From: Poa pratensis
Lineage: Eukaryota > Streptophyta > Magnoliopsida > Poales > Poaceae
Assembly (NCBI GenBank): GCA_947311845.1
Contig: CAMZMU010000027.1
Span: 45,184,053-45,248,052, forward strand
DNA length: 64,000 nucleotides
Direction: 5' to 3'
In this document: one piece after another, positions 12,556-24,630 of the stretch
Layout: every line of letters starts with the position of its first letter
Position numbering within the stretch: the first letter of the stretch is position 1
The notes under the pieces: model-generated
Database searches by the model: none
Told to the model about the DNA's origin: nothing
The model's input: only the letters and a program-made list of their open reading frames with translations
Translations under genes and position numbers: made by a program

Positions 12556-13128
12556 CTTGCATTTATCTGGTGAGGTTTATTTGGCACATAAGTGGTACGG
12601 ATGCCTTCTGGGTTGGTGAGAGTAACTGCTCTGGTTGCACAGTCGATCTGAGCGCATGCTGAACTAACCAATCCATACCCAGATAGCGTCGAGGCCGGGT
12701 ACGTTGAGAGTGCTGAGTTGAGCTGGGAACTTCACTTGTTGATGCTGATTGTCAATCTTGACACATGGTGTTTGTTTTCATCTCCGAGGCGGGGGTTTGT
12801 ATCACCAAAAGATGGCCCAAAGGAGAAACGGGAAAACGGTGTTTGGCAACAAAATCTTTCGAGATGAAAGAATGGGAAGCTCCGGAATCGAATAAAATCA
12901 GTGCGGGTTTAGTGTTGATAGTACACGTACCGAGCACTACATCCGAAGCCTCAAATGCTTCCTCTGCCGACATGTGGTGGACACGGGCAACTTGAGGTGG
13001 CTTGGTTGCCCCGGCAGGGTGGTTGTTGCTGGAGTTGTTGCCGCTGCCATTGTGGAGGGGCAATCCTTGATGTAGTGTCCTGTCTTGCCACACTTGAAGC
13101 AGGAGTTCTCCCTCTTGCAATCATCCAC
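12556..13128 (-). pseudogene. Element B zinc knuckle and aspartic protease
   Basis: The end of gag carries one canonical zinc knuckle (CFKCGKTGHYIKDC, frame of 13128). Another frame (13120-12752) carries the retropepsin-like protease with the active-site triplet in LILFDSGASHSFIS. A phase change falls between knuckle and protease and another after the protease near 12770, before the RT frame that starts at 12555. Region 12556-12751 is the protease-RT linker with no clean frame. Confidence 0.8.
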
Positions 13129-14052
13129 TAGCGGGCGCTTGTGGTAGAATCCTTCGCGTGGGTATCCCTCCTTCTTGGGTTGGTTCCAAGTGTTCGGATG
13201 TGTTGAGGTAGGGTTGTTGGGCTGCCATGAGCGTGGCTTTGAAGACCTCCTTCATGGTGGCCCTTACGGGGTTCAAACTTTCGTTTGTGGGAGTCATAGA
13301 TTGTGCGGTGCTCCTTTCTGAAATCAGTGCCGTGTTGATCATGGACTGGAAGTCTGGAAACTGCAGAACACTGAGCTGAGTCTTGATGGTCTGGTGCATC
13401 CCATGAAGAAACCTGTCTTTCTTTTTCTCCTCTGTGCTGATGTCATCAGGTGCATAGCGAGCAAGGTTGTTGAACTTAGTCAGATACTCACTGATGGATT
13501 TGCTGCCCTGAGTAAGTGCCAGAAATTCCTGCTGTTTCATTTTTATGATGCTAGAAGGAATGTAGGCTCTGCGAAATGCTTCCTGAAATTCTGCCCAAGT
13601 GATAGGTGGTGCATCGCCTCTGGCATCCTTTTGGTTGTCCCACCAAACGTTGGCAGGGCCCTCAAGGTAGTGAGTGGCGAAGGGCACCTGTCTTGCTCGT
13701 CCACGCGAGCGAGCTCTAGCTTCTTTCCCATGGCACGGAGCCAATCATCAGACTCAAGTGGGTCATCGGCATATGAGAACTTGGGTGGTTGCGTGCGCTG
13801 AAAGTCTTGCAGCTTTGAGCGGCCCGGGAGTGGAGCATTACGGGCTTGCATGTACGTGCCAAACTCCCTCATGATCTGTGTCAGATGCTGGTTGTGGCGT
13901 TCATCCATCATCATCATAAACTGACTTGGGCTTGGTTCCTGAGTTGGAGGAGGAGGAGGTGGTTGCGGCGGCTCGGGATCCTCGCCAGCTTGTCGCGCGG
14001 AACGACGAACCGGGGTTCCTTGGCTGCCACTTGCACCAGTATTGGGCCTCAT
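13121..14052 (-). pseudogene. Element B gag (capsid region)
   Basis: Frame 14052-13543 opens with a proline-rich N-terminus (PEPPQPPPPPPTQEPS) and runs into the start of the capsid homology region (PKFSYADDPLESDDWLRAM). Frame 13744-13121 continues it (ATHYLEGPANVWWDN, TWAEFQEAFRRAYIP, FLALTQGSKSISEYLTKF), the conserved retrotransposon Gag core. The switch between frames lies near 13690. A further shift near 13200 separates it from the zinc knuckle. Gag would form the virus-like particle that packages element RNA. Confidence 0.85.
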
Positions 14053-14380
14053 CCTGAACTGTTGATGTAACGGCGCGTATCATGAGCATCCATATGGGGA
14101 AGGGGTAACATCCAAGGTAAAACCAAATGGGAAGCACAGTTTGCAAACGAAACACAAGGATGATGTTATACAATGGATGGTGGAGATACAAGATGCAAGC
14201 ACTCGCTATTTTACAAAAGATGCAAAGTAAAGGTACAAGCTACCCGTACAGGATACATGATACAAGATGCGAGATACAAAGCACTGGTACAAGATGCAGG
14301 ATACAACCCTACCACTACATTATTCAAGCACGCGATACACCGGAAGGTATAGTACACTAAGCGATGTCGTCTCCGAGCGT
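14053..14380 (-). repeat. Leader with short degenerate TACAAGATGC repeats (element B)
   Basis: Between the upstream extra frame and gag, about 14181-14310 holds several degenerate copies of TACAAGATGC or GATACAAG. I see no gene here. Confidence 0.45.
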
Positions 14381-15188
14381 CTAGAACTCCATCTCGAGGG
14401 GTGTCGCTGGCGTGGTGGTGTCGAGAGGCTCCTCTGCGGGACTGTAGTCGGGTGAAGCGCGGTCGTCACGGGAGTCTCCGGAGTAACTCTGTGGCTCGGC
14501 TGCCTGGACGCGACGACGCTGAGACCGAACGGGGGAGGTGTGCGAGTAGTAGTAAGTGGCGCTGCTACGAGTGCGGGAAGGTGGCGTCGGAGCAGCGGGC
14601 GAGGAGTGGCGGGCAAGCCCCCTCCTAATCTGCTCGAGGGAACTGAGCCTAAAGGTGGGGAGACGAGGTGGGCGACTAGGAGTGCCGGGCCCAGAAGCTC
14701 GCGTAATCTCGGCCAAGGCCACGTTGGCGCGAAGTGAGGCAACTGGAGGAGAGTGGTGTGGAGGTACTGGTGGAGGTAAGTGGTGTACTGAATAAGGGCG
14801 AGAGGGGTGAGCTAGGGTCACCTGGGTTGGGGAAAAGGGTGTCCCCGCTGTCTACAGCCAACCTCGGAAAGTAGATGTAACGGTGCACTGCCTCATCACG
14901 GGGTCGACGGTGCGGAGGAACAGGATGGCATCTCCTGCAGCCTCCTGGATGGCGCGAGACGCCTGTGTACAGACACCGGAAGTGAGTCCGTGCTGACCCC
15001 AGCGGACAAGGGCTGCGGACGAAGGCGGACGGTGGCGGTGAACTCCGAGGTGCCCTGTCGAGACGGTTGTGGTACACGTGGTAAGTCGGGGGAGGTGAGC
15101 CGGGGTAGAGGTGGTCCCAGATTTCCCGAAGAAACTGCGGAAAACCGGGAACGTGCACGGCGGTAGTCTCAGCGAGCAACTCTGCCAT
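14381..15188 (-). pseudogene. Element B additional ORF between 5' LTR and gag
   Basis: Directly after the primer site lies coding-like sequence of unknown function, broken over alternating frames. It starts MAELLAETTAVHVPG at 15188 and contains QFLREIWDHLYPG. It continues in a second phase (SRAIQEAAGDAILFLR, near 14930), returns to the first (YIYFPRLAVDSGDTLF) and ends in a third segment (SLRANVALAEITRASG, SLEQIRRGLAR) stopping at 14381. Additional ORFs upstream of gag are known in some plant gypsy lineages. I do not recognise a domain. Several single-base shifts break it, as in the rest of element B. Confidence 0.5.
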
Positions 15189-15320
15189 CTGTGACAGAGA
15201 CAAAAAATCAAACAAGTGAGCGTTAAGTTCCAAAGCACAACAGACAGAGAAACAGGAAAAAGTTGGCAACTCAACGAGTTCTATTTACGTCGTCCAAGAA
15301 CTAGGGTATCCTACAGGCAG

Positions 15321-15334
15321 TGGCTCTGATACCA
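15321..15334 (-). other. Primer-binding site, tRNA-iMet type (element B)
   Basis: On the minus strand TGGTATCAGAGCCA lies five bases after the 5' LTR, which ends at 15340. It sets the element's minus orientation. Confidence 0.9.
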
Positions 15335-15339
15335 AGCTC

Positions 15340-18300
15340 TGTGGCACCCCGATCCAGATGATCGAGTTACCCCATATACCAGTCCCAGAAACACTGGATA
15401 TATGACAGCTTGATACAAAAGCATAACCAAATTTATTCAAAGGCTTCGAGTTCGGACAGATACAACATATTACAACACGGGGTGAGGCCCCAGCTTTGGC
15501 GCAACGGCGCACACAACAGTATGTACATTATTTTTCTAACATCGGCCTCTAGCGGAAGTCGTAACGGAAGCATAGACGGTAGCGTGGCGACAGCGGGCAT
15601 TACTCCACAGGGTTCTGCCTGGAATACGGGTTCCTAGTTCTCGTAGAGCGGGTACTCGGCGACTGGTTCAGCAGGGTCTGGCCACATGAAAAGCCAGGTA
15701 AGTACTTGAAGTACTCGCAAGACAACAGCCCAAAAACAAGCAAGGTCTACCTATATGGCATGGCATGGTTCAGAAAGTAACATGGCAGGAGTTCGGGTGC
15801 GAGGATGAGTCCAAGCTTAACGGTTGGACATAACTTACCTACTTACCTTTGTAGGGGTGTTTCATGTCATCGAGTGAGATCACGTTTCTCACTCGATAAC
15901 TCGCAAAGCAACAAGGCTACCAAGCCTCTAGCCAATTCCGGCTTAGATCACAACTTTCCAAGTCCTTAGCCAACTTTGGCTTAGACTCACAACAATTCCC
16001 GTAATCACTGGGTCTCAGATTAATTATTTCTCCAAGTTCGACTGGACTGACCCCTAGTGTGACTTGACCCAAACAAGTCCCATAACCCGGGGACAGGGCT
16101 AGAATCTAGATTACACTCTCGAGAGGTTGCAACTTTTGTCCACACGCTGAAGTCTAGGCTTGTACCGCCGGTACCGAAGTACTAGAACCAACCATGGCGG
16201 CAGCACAAACCTGTACTTCCACAGTCGTTTACTCCACCAAGACACTCCCTGTATAGCCACCGACATAACTCTATGCCTTATGCAGAAGTGAATCCGGCAC
16301 GTCCCCAACCCATGAGCGACGCCTAGCTCCGGAACCTTCGCAAGCCTAGCCCCGACCAACTATGGTAACCGACTAGACTTGCCAAAGGGGTGGCATCAAA
16401 GGAGGCTGATAAAATACCCGGCCATGGTCCGCCCACACGGACGACGCATGGTTGTGCGAGGTGTTTGGTGAGTGGCACTAAGTGACTCAATCTAGTCGAG
16501 GGAGGTGATTATCTTCTTAGTCAAATTTTATATCCAGTTTCCAACCAACAACAAGCAACACAAGCAAAGCATATAACAATAACAACATAATACTTGCATG
16601 AATAAACAACAACATAACAATAATACCCGGGTGACGGTGGCGGGCAACCCGGCCGGTGTTACTCGGGGGTTAGTGATAAAACAATAACAATGATAGCATA
16701 TAATTCCCCCACTTCCTCGGCTGAGGCGGGAGACCCTGCCATTGCCCCGGAAGTGTGAGTGTCACCGTAAAAGAATAACCGAAAAGCACTCAAGAAAATG
16801 AGAGAGCATCCATTCCACTCGAAGGTTACTTTGACGTGGTGTCAGCAATCTCGGCAAAAGAACCGCGGAAAAGTCAGCTCCCAGCATCGCAGTCCGGATG
16901 GCCTAAGCCAGCCATATTTGACGGTGGGACAAGAGGCAACTAACACGAATGCCCCCATCCCCGAGGATCATAAGACGACATTCGTCCGCTCCTCACCTCG
17001 GCGATGAAGAAGGAGAAAAACCAAACAAAGCCCCGCAAAGCGAGACGCACAGTTGTAATAATTTCCCCCACTTCCTCGGCTGAGGCGGGAGGCCCTGCCA
17101 TTGCCCCGGAAGTGTGAGTGTTGCATAGGTAAACGATGTAATAGAGTGCAGTAATTTAACATGCAATATGACATGCGAGGTGCAGCAGACATTAATTCAA
17201 CAGACAAAATATTTTCTAAGTCGACCAAGTTTGAAGTTGGGTTGGTGGCTTGCCTTCGGGTTCGGGAATAACTTCTACTCCGTCGGAGGGGTTTGGATCT
17301 AAAAGCACAGGACAAAAATGCATCAAAACAACTCCTAAATGATTTCAAATAAATGCAAAATCAATTAATTCCAAATAAATTGTTTCTGGTCCCATTGGAA
17401 AGAGAAAAATCAAACTAAGCCAACAAAATTGGTTTCATATTTTTCTGACTATTTTTCAAAAAGATATTGCATTTTGAATTTTGACTCATTTTCTGCCCTT
17501 TTCCAATTAGAAAATAAACCAGAAAAACGGTTCAGGAAAAAGAATAAAAATCTGACAGTGGGACCCACCCGTCAGTGACACGGTTTTAAACCGTTATTAC
17601 GTGCGAGTTTGGACGCGGCACTGTGCGACTCCGGCGAGCACTCCGGCGGCGTTTTCCGGCGGCTAGGGGGTAGGGGAGGCGAGGGAGAGGGTGCTGGGCG
17701 GCTCGGGGTGGCTTGGCGGAGCTCGACGGCGTACTGGTGGGTGCTGGAGAGGCCGGGCTCGAGCGGAGCGTCACGGACCGCGGCGGTGGTGGTGTGTCGA
17801 CGACGAACCCGTCGATTCCGGCCACGGCTTGCCACGGCGAGGAAAGCTACGGGTCCGCCATGCTCCAGAGAGGCTGTGGGTGGAGGGAATCGAGCAGGGG
17901 AGCTTCTACGGTGGGGGAATCGTGTGGAGGCCGTGCGGCGGAGGTGGGGCGGATTCCGGCAATGGGAAGCTTCCCAGGAGCTACGGCTAGGGGAGAAGGA
18001 AGCTGAGGGGCAGGGGAGGGTGGTGTGGTGGTCTGGGTGCTCCGGGGTGGTCCTTTTATAGCGTTTCGTGAGCGTCCGCCATTAATGGGGCGCGGTGGTG
18101 GACGGCACTGCTCGCCGTCGCTGTTCTGGGCGGTGCGTCGTGGCGTGGGTGGCTGCTTCGCGTTTCCTGCGGCATTGACGAGCTTGCAGGGGAGAGGGGA
18201 GGCCAGGAGGGGGTGGACGGCTTGGGCGCGGCGGGAGCAGCCGACACGCGGCCGCGACGGCCACTGTGCTGCGCGGCGCGTCGCCTAGCCGCGGCGAGGC

Positions 18301-19333
18301 TAGCGGATGGCGGCGTTGCTGGTGTCCTTGCGCCTTAACGCACGCCAGGAGGACGGCGCAGGCACGGGGAAGCAGGGAATGGCTCGGGAGGGGGGGACGG
18401 CACGGCGGCGTCGACATCTGGCAGCGACAGTGCGCGCGGCGCATCGCCGTGCGCGTGGAGGCTAGCCACGGGAGGGTTGCCGGCGTCGGGGAGGAAGTAA
18501 TTGAGCTCAGGGGAGGTGGAGCTGGCTGGGGTGTGGCTGGGGGTGGCCGTGGCGTCACCGGCGACACCTGGCGCGCCACTGGACGCGTCGATGCCGGCGA
18601 TGAGCGCTGCCAGGGGCGTGCCGACAGCGGCATCGAGCCATAACTCGCGAACCCGTGATCCAAATCGAGTGGGGTTTTGATCCTCGTGCGCCAAATGAGA
18701 TTATCTACAACTTTCCCAACTAGTGTTTGGTCCAAAACGAAAGTTGGTCTATAGAGATTTTTGAAAAAACAGTACTGCCCAAAAGGGGACAAATGGTTTT
18801 GGTGAAGCAAATGAAATTTAAAAGGGTTCACAAAATTCCCTGAGGTGTGTGTGTCCATTGTGGTTGTGCCTAGGGCCTTGGCTCACAAGAAAACAAAAGT
18901 TCCCTTTGCACTTTGAAAATAAGAAGAAAATGGGCAGAAACTTAAGTGGAGAGTTACTCCAAAATTTTGCAAACAAGGTATCAAATGTTGTTGCACATTT
19001 GGGCTATATATTGCCTAGGGATCACTCCCTAATTTTTGCAGAATTTTTGTAAAGATTTTTAAGGTACTTCCTTTGTAAAGCCAAAATAATAGGATTTTGG
19101 AAATGCAAAGAAAGGAAAATAATTAAATAATGTTTTTGGGTGAAATGAGCCAGCAACAAGTTTACCAAGTGGGAGAGAAACCAAAACATAAGATCCCAAC
19201 CTTGGACAAGGTTTTGAAGTTGCTTGAGAATTTAAAAGGAGCAGATCAAATCAAAGGAATTTAAATCCCAAATTCCAATAAATGATTTTCTAGGAAAGAT
19301 TTTTTTCAAAGGGCCAAATTTCAGGATGTTACA
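15340..19333 (-). repeat. Element B LTR, right copy (5' LTR in element orientation)
   Basis: This 3994-bp LTR is followed by the target duplication CTGGA at 19334-19338. Reading the minus strand, about 1.27 kb of U3 precede a good TATA box at 18061-18051. The transcribed R/U5 part would therefore be about 2.7 kb, unusually long. GC-rich open frames between 17580 and 18700 are compositional and not called as genes. Confidence 0.95.
18051..18061 (-). promoter_or_regulatory. Putative TATA box of the element B promoter
   Basis: On the minus strand CTATAAAAGGA lies inside the 5' LTR, followed by a C/T-rich stretch typical of a start region. The other LTR has the same motif. The assignment rests on the motif alone. 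Confidence 0.55.
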
Positions 19334-20566
19334 CTGGATAAGTTTGTGGTTGAGCCCATCAACTACCTTCTTATCTTCTCCATGTTTGAGGAGATTCATA
19401 TCGGATATTGGGCGTCAGCATTGGAAACTTGTTGGAACTAACTTTGTGTCTTCACAAGGTATGTGTTCTGGAGTTAGAAGTGACTTTTTCTGGTTCACGT
19501 GCAATTGCTGAAAGATGTCACCGTGGATCTGAGTGAATTGTCTGGTTTCCTCGGAATCATTTCAACTCGATCAAGCATGTGTAGAATATTCTCGGAATGG
19601 TATGTTGTTACATCCATTCCTTCAGAATCTAGTCTATGCATCCAAGCCACTGGTTGAATTGTTCCAGAAAGGGAGGAAGTCTGAAAACTTCTTCGTCTTC
19701 TTTGGTGTTTCCCCACAAAAACTCAATCGTGTCTCGTTGCAAGTAAATCAAGTAGGGCAGCTGTCTTCTGACAAGTTGCTAATCCTTGAGTTTCGCAATC
19801 TCGTTCCTCCTTTGGAGTTTTACCTTGTAGTCCCACTCTTGGGGTCCTAGCAATTGTAAGCCGTTGTATGATTTGCAAAGATTCCCCATTCGTACCGTTG
19901 GAGTCTGAACTATCTACACACCTGACCAGATCTTAACCTCAATCAGAAGCGATAGTTGGTGATCCTCAAGAAGCTTGTTCCCGATGTCTGAAAATTCAAG
20001 AAGTTCTTCCGATACTACCGTTTGCGGAGTTTCTAAAGTTCTCGCGGTCGATCTTCCCGACCCTTCTTCTGTGATCCGAAATGCTCCTCCGTGAGGAAAG
20101 TTCTACTCAAGCTGTTTGGTAGAAATTTGCCTCTTCATCTGTTGGAATCGTATTTCAACACTCTCCCTCAGAGATTTAAGGCCTTGTGCAAAGTTCATAT
20201 TCTGAATCTTTGAGAAACAGTGGTCTACCAACTGGAAACTCCTATCAATCTCCCTTCACCCGCTTGTGTCTCCTAACTGTCAATTCAAAGGATGCTTGAA
20301 GTTCCATCCTAAGATTATACTAGGAGGTACTCGGTCGTTGTATCTTCCCCAAGATCCATCCTTCCGGTGAGGTTCCCTTCTTTTCCTATGGTGTACGTTG
20401 ATAGTGACCTCGAGTGTAGCCGATGAAGATCTTCAGGATGCCCTCGATCAACCTCTCGAGAAAGGAGCCACCTGAAGCGAGAAGATCGTGTAGTACCGTT
20501 GTAACCCTTTTCCCTCTTTCGTACTATAAGAATCTCGGGACGAGATTCCTGTAAGGAGGGTAGAGT
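19334..20566 (+). pseudogene. Decayed RT/RNase H remnant (element A, unit 1, right half)
   Basis: Resumes element A after the element B insertion. The first codons in changing frame read LDKFVVEPINYLLIFS, a corroded version of the RT catalytic segment in which the catalytic Asp pair is lost. What follows is full of stops and matches 26443-27673 of unit 2 closely. It ends in CGGGACGAGATTCC and a polypurine tract (AAGGAGGGTAGAGT, 20553-20566) abutting the middle LTR. Confidence 0.65.
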
Positions 20567-23500
20567 TGTAACAGCCCAAAGTTTGAGAACCTAAAAACCC
20601 GAATAAAATTTTCGCTTTTGTGTTGCATTGCATCATGGCATCCAAATTCAACTTGCTAAACAACACACAAATGGTTTTGGCACCATTTAAAAACAAATGC
20701 CAAACTGTTTCAATTACAAATCCAAATCAATGGAAGTGTTCAAACTTGCAAAACAAAGTTATCTTGGCATCTTATATTTGTCAAGGGAGTTTCAAGAGAT
20801 CAAAATTAATATTTTTCACTTGCTTAAAAATCCTGAAGTAGTAACATTTTGATTTTTTGCAAAATGCTCTACTTTAAACCTCTATGAACAAAAGTGGTCC
20901 AAACTAATTTATTTTGAATTGCCAATTTTTGTGGTGCTTCTACTTGTTAGTGGGAGGCTACTGGATTTTTCTCAGAATTTAATAAAATGTTTTGGTGCCC
21001 TAATAAAATTCCTGAAAAGCCACTGGATTTAAAAAGGAACAGCACAGGGACCAATCCGTGATGAACTTAAAAGTTCCAGGGGCTATGTGTAATTTCTGCA
21101 TCTCTTCCCTGTAGCGACCGAGGCAAGCACGCCCGCGCTGGCGCCATGGTCGCGCCGCACCGCCGTGCGCGCGCCCGGGTCCCCGGCTCTCCTCTGCCTG
21201 CAAGGAGGAGAAGAAGAGCACGCACGCGAGCTCCACCTGCCCTACTCACCCCATCCCCGAGTTGTTTCTTCCCCGTTTTCTCCTCTCCCCTTGCTCCTCC
21301 CGAGCCGCGACCTAGCCACCATGTCTGCCGCCGGTCGCCGTTGATTGGGGCCTCCCCGCGCGAATCGCCGGCCACCCGCAGGTCCGCCGCGCCGTCCTCT
21401 ACTACCGCGTCTGAGGAATCGCGCTGAGCCACGCCGAATCGACCTCGCCGTCTCCGTTCCCCCACGCGGCCGTCCGCGGCTCCGCCGCCCGTTCTCGTCG
21501 CCGTCGAGCCCTCCCCTACCTCGCCGTCTGCACCAACGCATTCGTGGTGAGCCGCCGCCCCTGCTGGCCCCTCTCTCTTCTCCCCTCCCGCGCTGCTTCC
21601 TCGCTCTGGTCCACGCCGTCGCCGTGGTTCATCGCCGTTCACCGCGCGACCGGTCGCAGAGCCGGTCGAACCGGCCTCGAGGCCGATCGTCTCGGGCCGT
21701 TAACCGGCCTTGGGCCCAGCCCTAACCGGGCCACGAGTCGGAGCTCTCTGCCGCCTGCCCGGCCTGCTAGCCGGCCCAGCCGGGCTGGAAACCGGCTGAG
21801 CAGATTTTTCCTGCTGCTTTTCTTTTTCTTTTTCCCTCGATAGCGCATGCTCCCCGCTACTCTCTCGCGATGCTAGGGTTATCGAACTCCGACGATTCCA
21901 CTAGTTCCTTCTTCTCTCGACCTCGAGTAATTAAGTTTTGTTGCTGTTAAGAATAACTTCATTAAATATTAAATTTAAAAGAGGAAATTAATAAAAGTGA
22001 GAACTTCTTATCGGGACCTCAGAAAATTGTGTTTCTTATACCCAAAATGTTCAGAAAAATATGAATCACTCAGAATCATCACCATCATGCATAATTGATC
22101 ACCACTGCAATAATGTACCTTTAGTAGCACTAGAATCATTAAGTTTTAATATGGGGTTATTTCAAATAATGCAAATAATATAATGGGGACCCATTTAACT
22201 TGTTGATCATGTTCAAAGCTTCTAGGGTGCATTTAAAGTGTAATATCATCATTTTGTATGCATTGCACAATTGCCATGTGTTGATTGTTGTTTTTGCTTT
22301 CCGGTGTGTTTGCTCTCCGGTAGATCACGAGTTCGGAGGTGAGCATCATTACTCCGACGAGCAGTTTGACTCCTCCGCTCAACAAGGCAAGCGTAATCCC
22401 CCCTCTGAGCATATCTGATCCTATGTTTCCGTAAATATTTTCTCCACTATAATATTGCATGCGGTTCTAAATATCAATTTTCCTGGATTAGAGTATCCTA
22501 TAGTTGCATTAAGATTCTGATGCCAATACCTGTTTCCCTCCTATTATCCATAGGATTGTATTGTTGGCCGAGATACTTACTATGCTATGTTGATGCTTAG
22601 CCATGCTTAGTTAATTGCATAGCTATACAATGGATGGTTCATGTTGGAAACAGGTGATGAGATGAGAATGATGGTGGAGAAATTGTGGTGACGAATAATA
22701 AAATGCTTAAAGGTGGGGATGAGAGGTCACTGTGGTTGTGGTGCTTTGTCTCGTTCCCGTCGCCTAGGTGCGAGTTCTATACCTCTTGAACCAAGACTGA
22801 GCGTGCAACCATGCGTGAGGCCTATGCAATTGCAGGAACCCTCATAGACTAAATAACTCGAGCGGGGCTAGCCAGGGTCCTCTAGTTCGGGCTTCCATTT
22901 GCGCGTGCGTGATGATGGTGGTATGAACTGAGATGAGGATGGTGGTGTCAGGAAAATAAGTGGCCGCGGGACAGGGTGCTGGAGGTACCTCTTGTCCTAC
23001 CGCCACTGATGATCCTGGAAAGTCCTTAACGAGGGAGAAGTCAACACCGCTCCCACCCAGCCGGCTTTCCATGGAAGAGAGCTAATTGTACAGACAATGG
23101 GATGGACGGTACGCGTGGCAAACATTGTACACCCCTGCAGGGTAAATCTTTTCAAAAAGCCGTGTCCGCGGTTATGGACGAACTTGGGAAGTGAAGGTAA
23201 GATCATAGAATAACTTGAACGGAATGATTAAAAACTGGGTACTAGAGGTACCACTCAAGATTGCAAGGTTGACTTCCTCGAGGGTGATTCGGGGAGGTGC
23301 CTTGGTGAAACAGGTACTGTGGTTGATGGTTGGTGATGAGAAATGTGAATGAAAGAAAGAGTCACTTCTTACCCCCCTTTTTAAAATACTCTGATTAGTC
23401 GATGCCATTGAGTTATGTTTTTCATAAATAAAATCAGCTTTATGCAAAACAGCCATAAAACCTTGAAAGCCTCATCGAGCTAAAGCTCTATATATAATCT

Positions 23501-24028
23501 TGCGAGTTCGTCGAACTCAACGTCGTTTGTTTTGTTTCAGAGGAGGACTTCACCGACCACGATGGTGGGTTCTTTGTGGACGTCGACGAGTAGTCTGGGG
23601 TTCCCAGGTGGCAGCTTGGGACATCCCAGAACAGCTGGCGCTTGGATGTTTATGTGTAGGCCTCTTAGGCCATAATTTGGTTCTTGTTGTTTAGAACAAC
23701 CTAATTGCTTCCGCTTGATGTAATGTTGGGTCTGTGACCTCTGGTTGTCATTTGTTATCTTTCTCTATTATAAGAGTTGAACTATAATGATTTGTGTCGT
23801 AGAGTCTGTGATGTGCCAGTTGTTCCACAAGTCTTGATCTCTCTATTATGCTTTGATAGTTGAGCCTGTGTTAAGGCATCAATCGGGGTGTTGCGTTGCC
23901 GGTGATCAATTCCGAGCAACGCCTGCCAAAGGTTTTGGCCGGGGATTGGTAAACCCGTAACCTCCGGTTGTATCGCTTAACCGGTGACACTCAGCATCAC
24001 TGTATAACAGTCAGGTCGGGGCGCCACA
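20567..24028 (+). repeat. Element A LTR, copy 2 (shared middle LTR)
   Basis: The full-length copy at 3462 bp. It starts TGTAACAGCCC after a polypurine tract and ends GCGCCACA before a primer site, so it is the 3' LTR of unit 1 and the 5' LTR of unit 2. It shares several variants with copy 3 against copy 1, for example CTGCATC near 21097. Confidence 0.93.
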
Positions 24029-24031
24029 AGT

Positions 24032-24043
24032 TGGTATCAGAGT
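24032..24043 (+). other. Primer-binding site, tRNA-iMet type (element A, unit 2)
   Basis: TGGTATCAGAGT, one base different at the end from the unit 1 site. Confidence 0.8.
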
Positions 24044-24630
24044 AGTACTGCCTGTAGGAAACCCTTCTACTGGTCGACGTTGAGTCTAGTGTTTGTGAAA
24101 ATATTTTAACCTAAAAAATGAGTTGTGAAAACCATCTTAGGATTCTTTTTACTCCTTACCTGGTTACCCTCTAATCTCGGAGCAATCTTACCTCGATTTG
24201 AGTTAAAGGTTTTACTTCTCATCTGTTACTTCAAAATAATTAGAAACGGGGTTGGGTTCGACCTCTAGTGTTATGTGTCTGGTTGCTCCCGCTGCGTTAC
24301 AATCCCAAATCAACTCAGGTGTTTGAACCCTATTACCCAACGAAGGAATAAGTGATTAGCCTCAATTTTGTCGGGTTTTAACCCACGGACTTGAACATAA
24401 GGTCCCGGATTGTGCCAACTAGAGTGTGTTAAATCGTGGTTCCTTAACCATGTGCATCTCACGCTAGTAGCACATGATGCTGATCTTTGACCCAAGTTCC
24501 ATCTTGTTGGTCCCTTGCTAGTTGTTACGCAAAGCAGTATCATCCCTAGTCTGAGTACTTGTGTACGCTAATGCTAATGTCTCAACCATACCGAGGTGGA
24601 TACTAACTGCGTCCTTGTCAAATCTACAGA

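Larger units (their letters stand above)
5610..19333 (-). mobile_element. Element B: Ty3/gypsy chromovirus (Tekay/Del type), 13.7 kb
   Basis: A complete element with two 4.0-kb LTRs, a tRNA-iMet primer site beside the right LTR, a polypurine tract beside the left LTR, and gag, protease, RT, RNase H, integrase and chromodomain in order on the minus strand. It is flanked by the 5-bp duplication CTGGA. The chromodomain after integrase places it among chromoviruses, and the long LTRs and domain style point to the Tekay/Del clade. The LTRs are almost identical by eye (lengths 4006 and 3994), so insertion was recent. The coding region nevertheless carries many single-base frameshifts, so this copy is unlikely to encode its own proteins. 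Confidence 0.93.
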
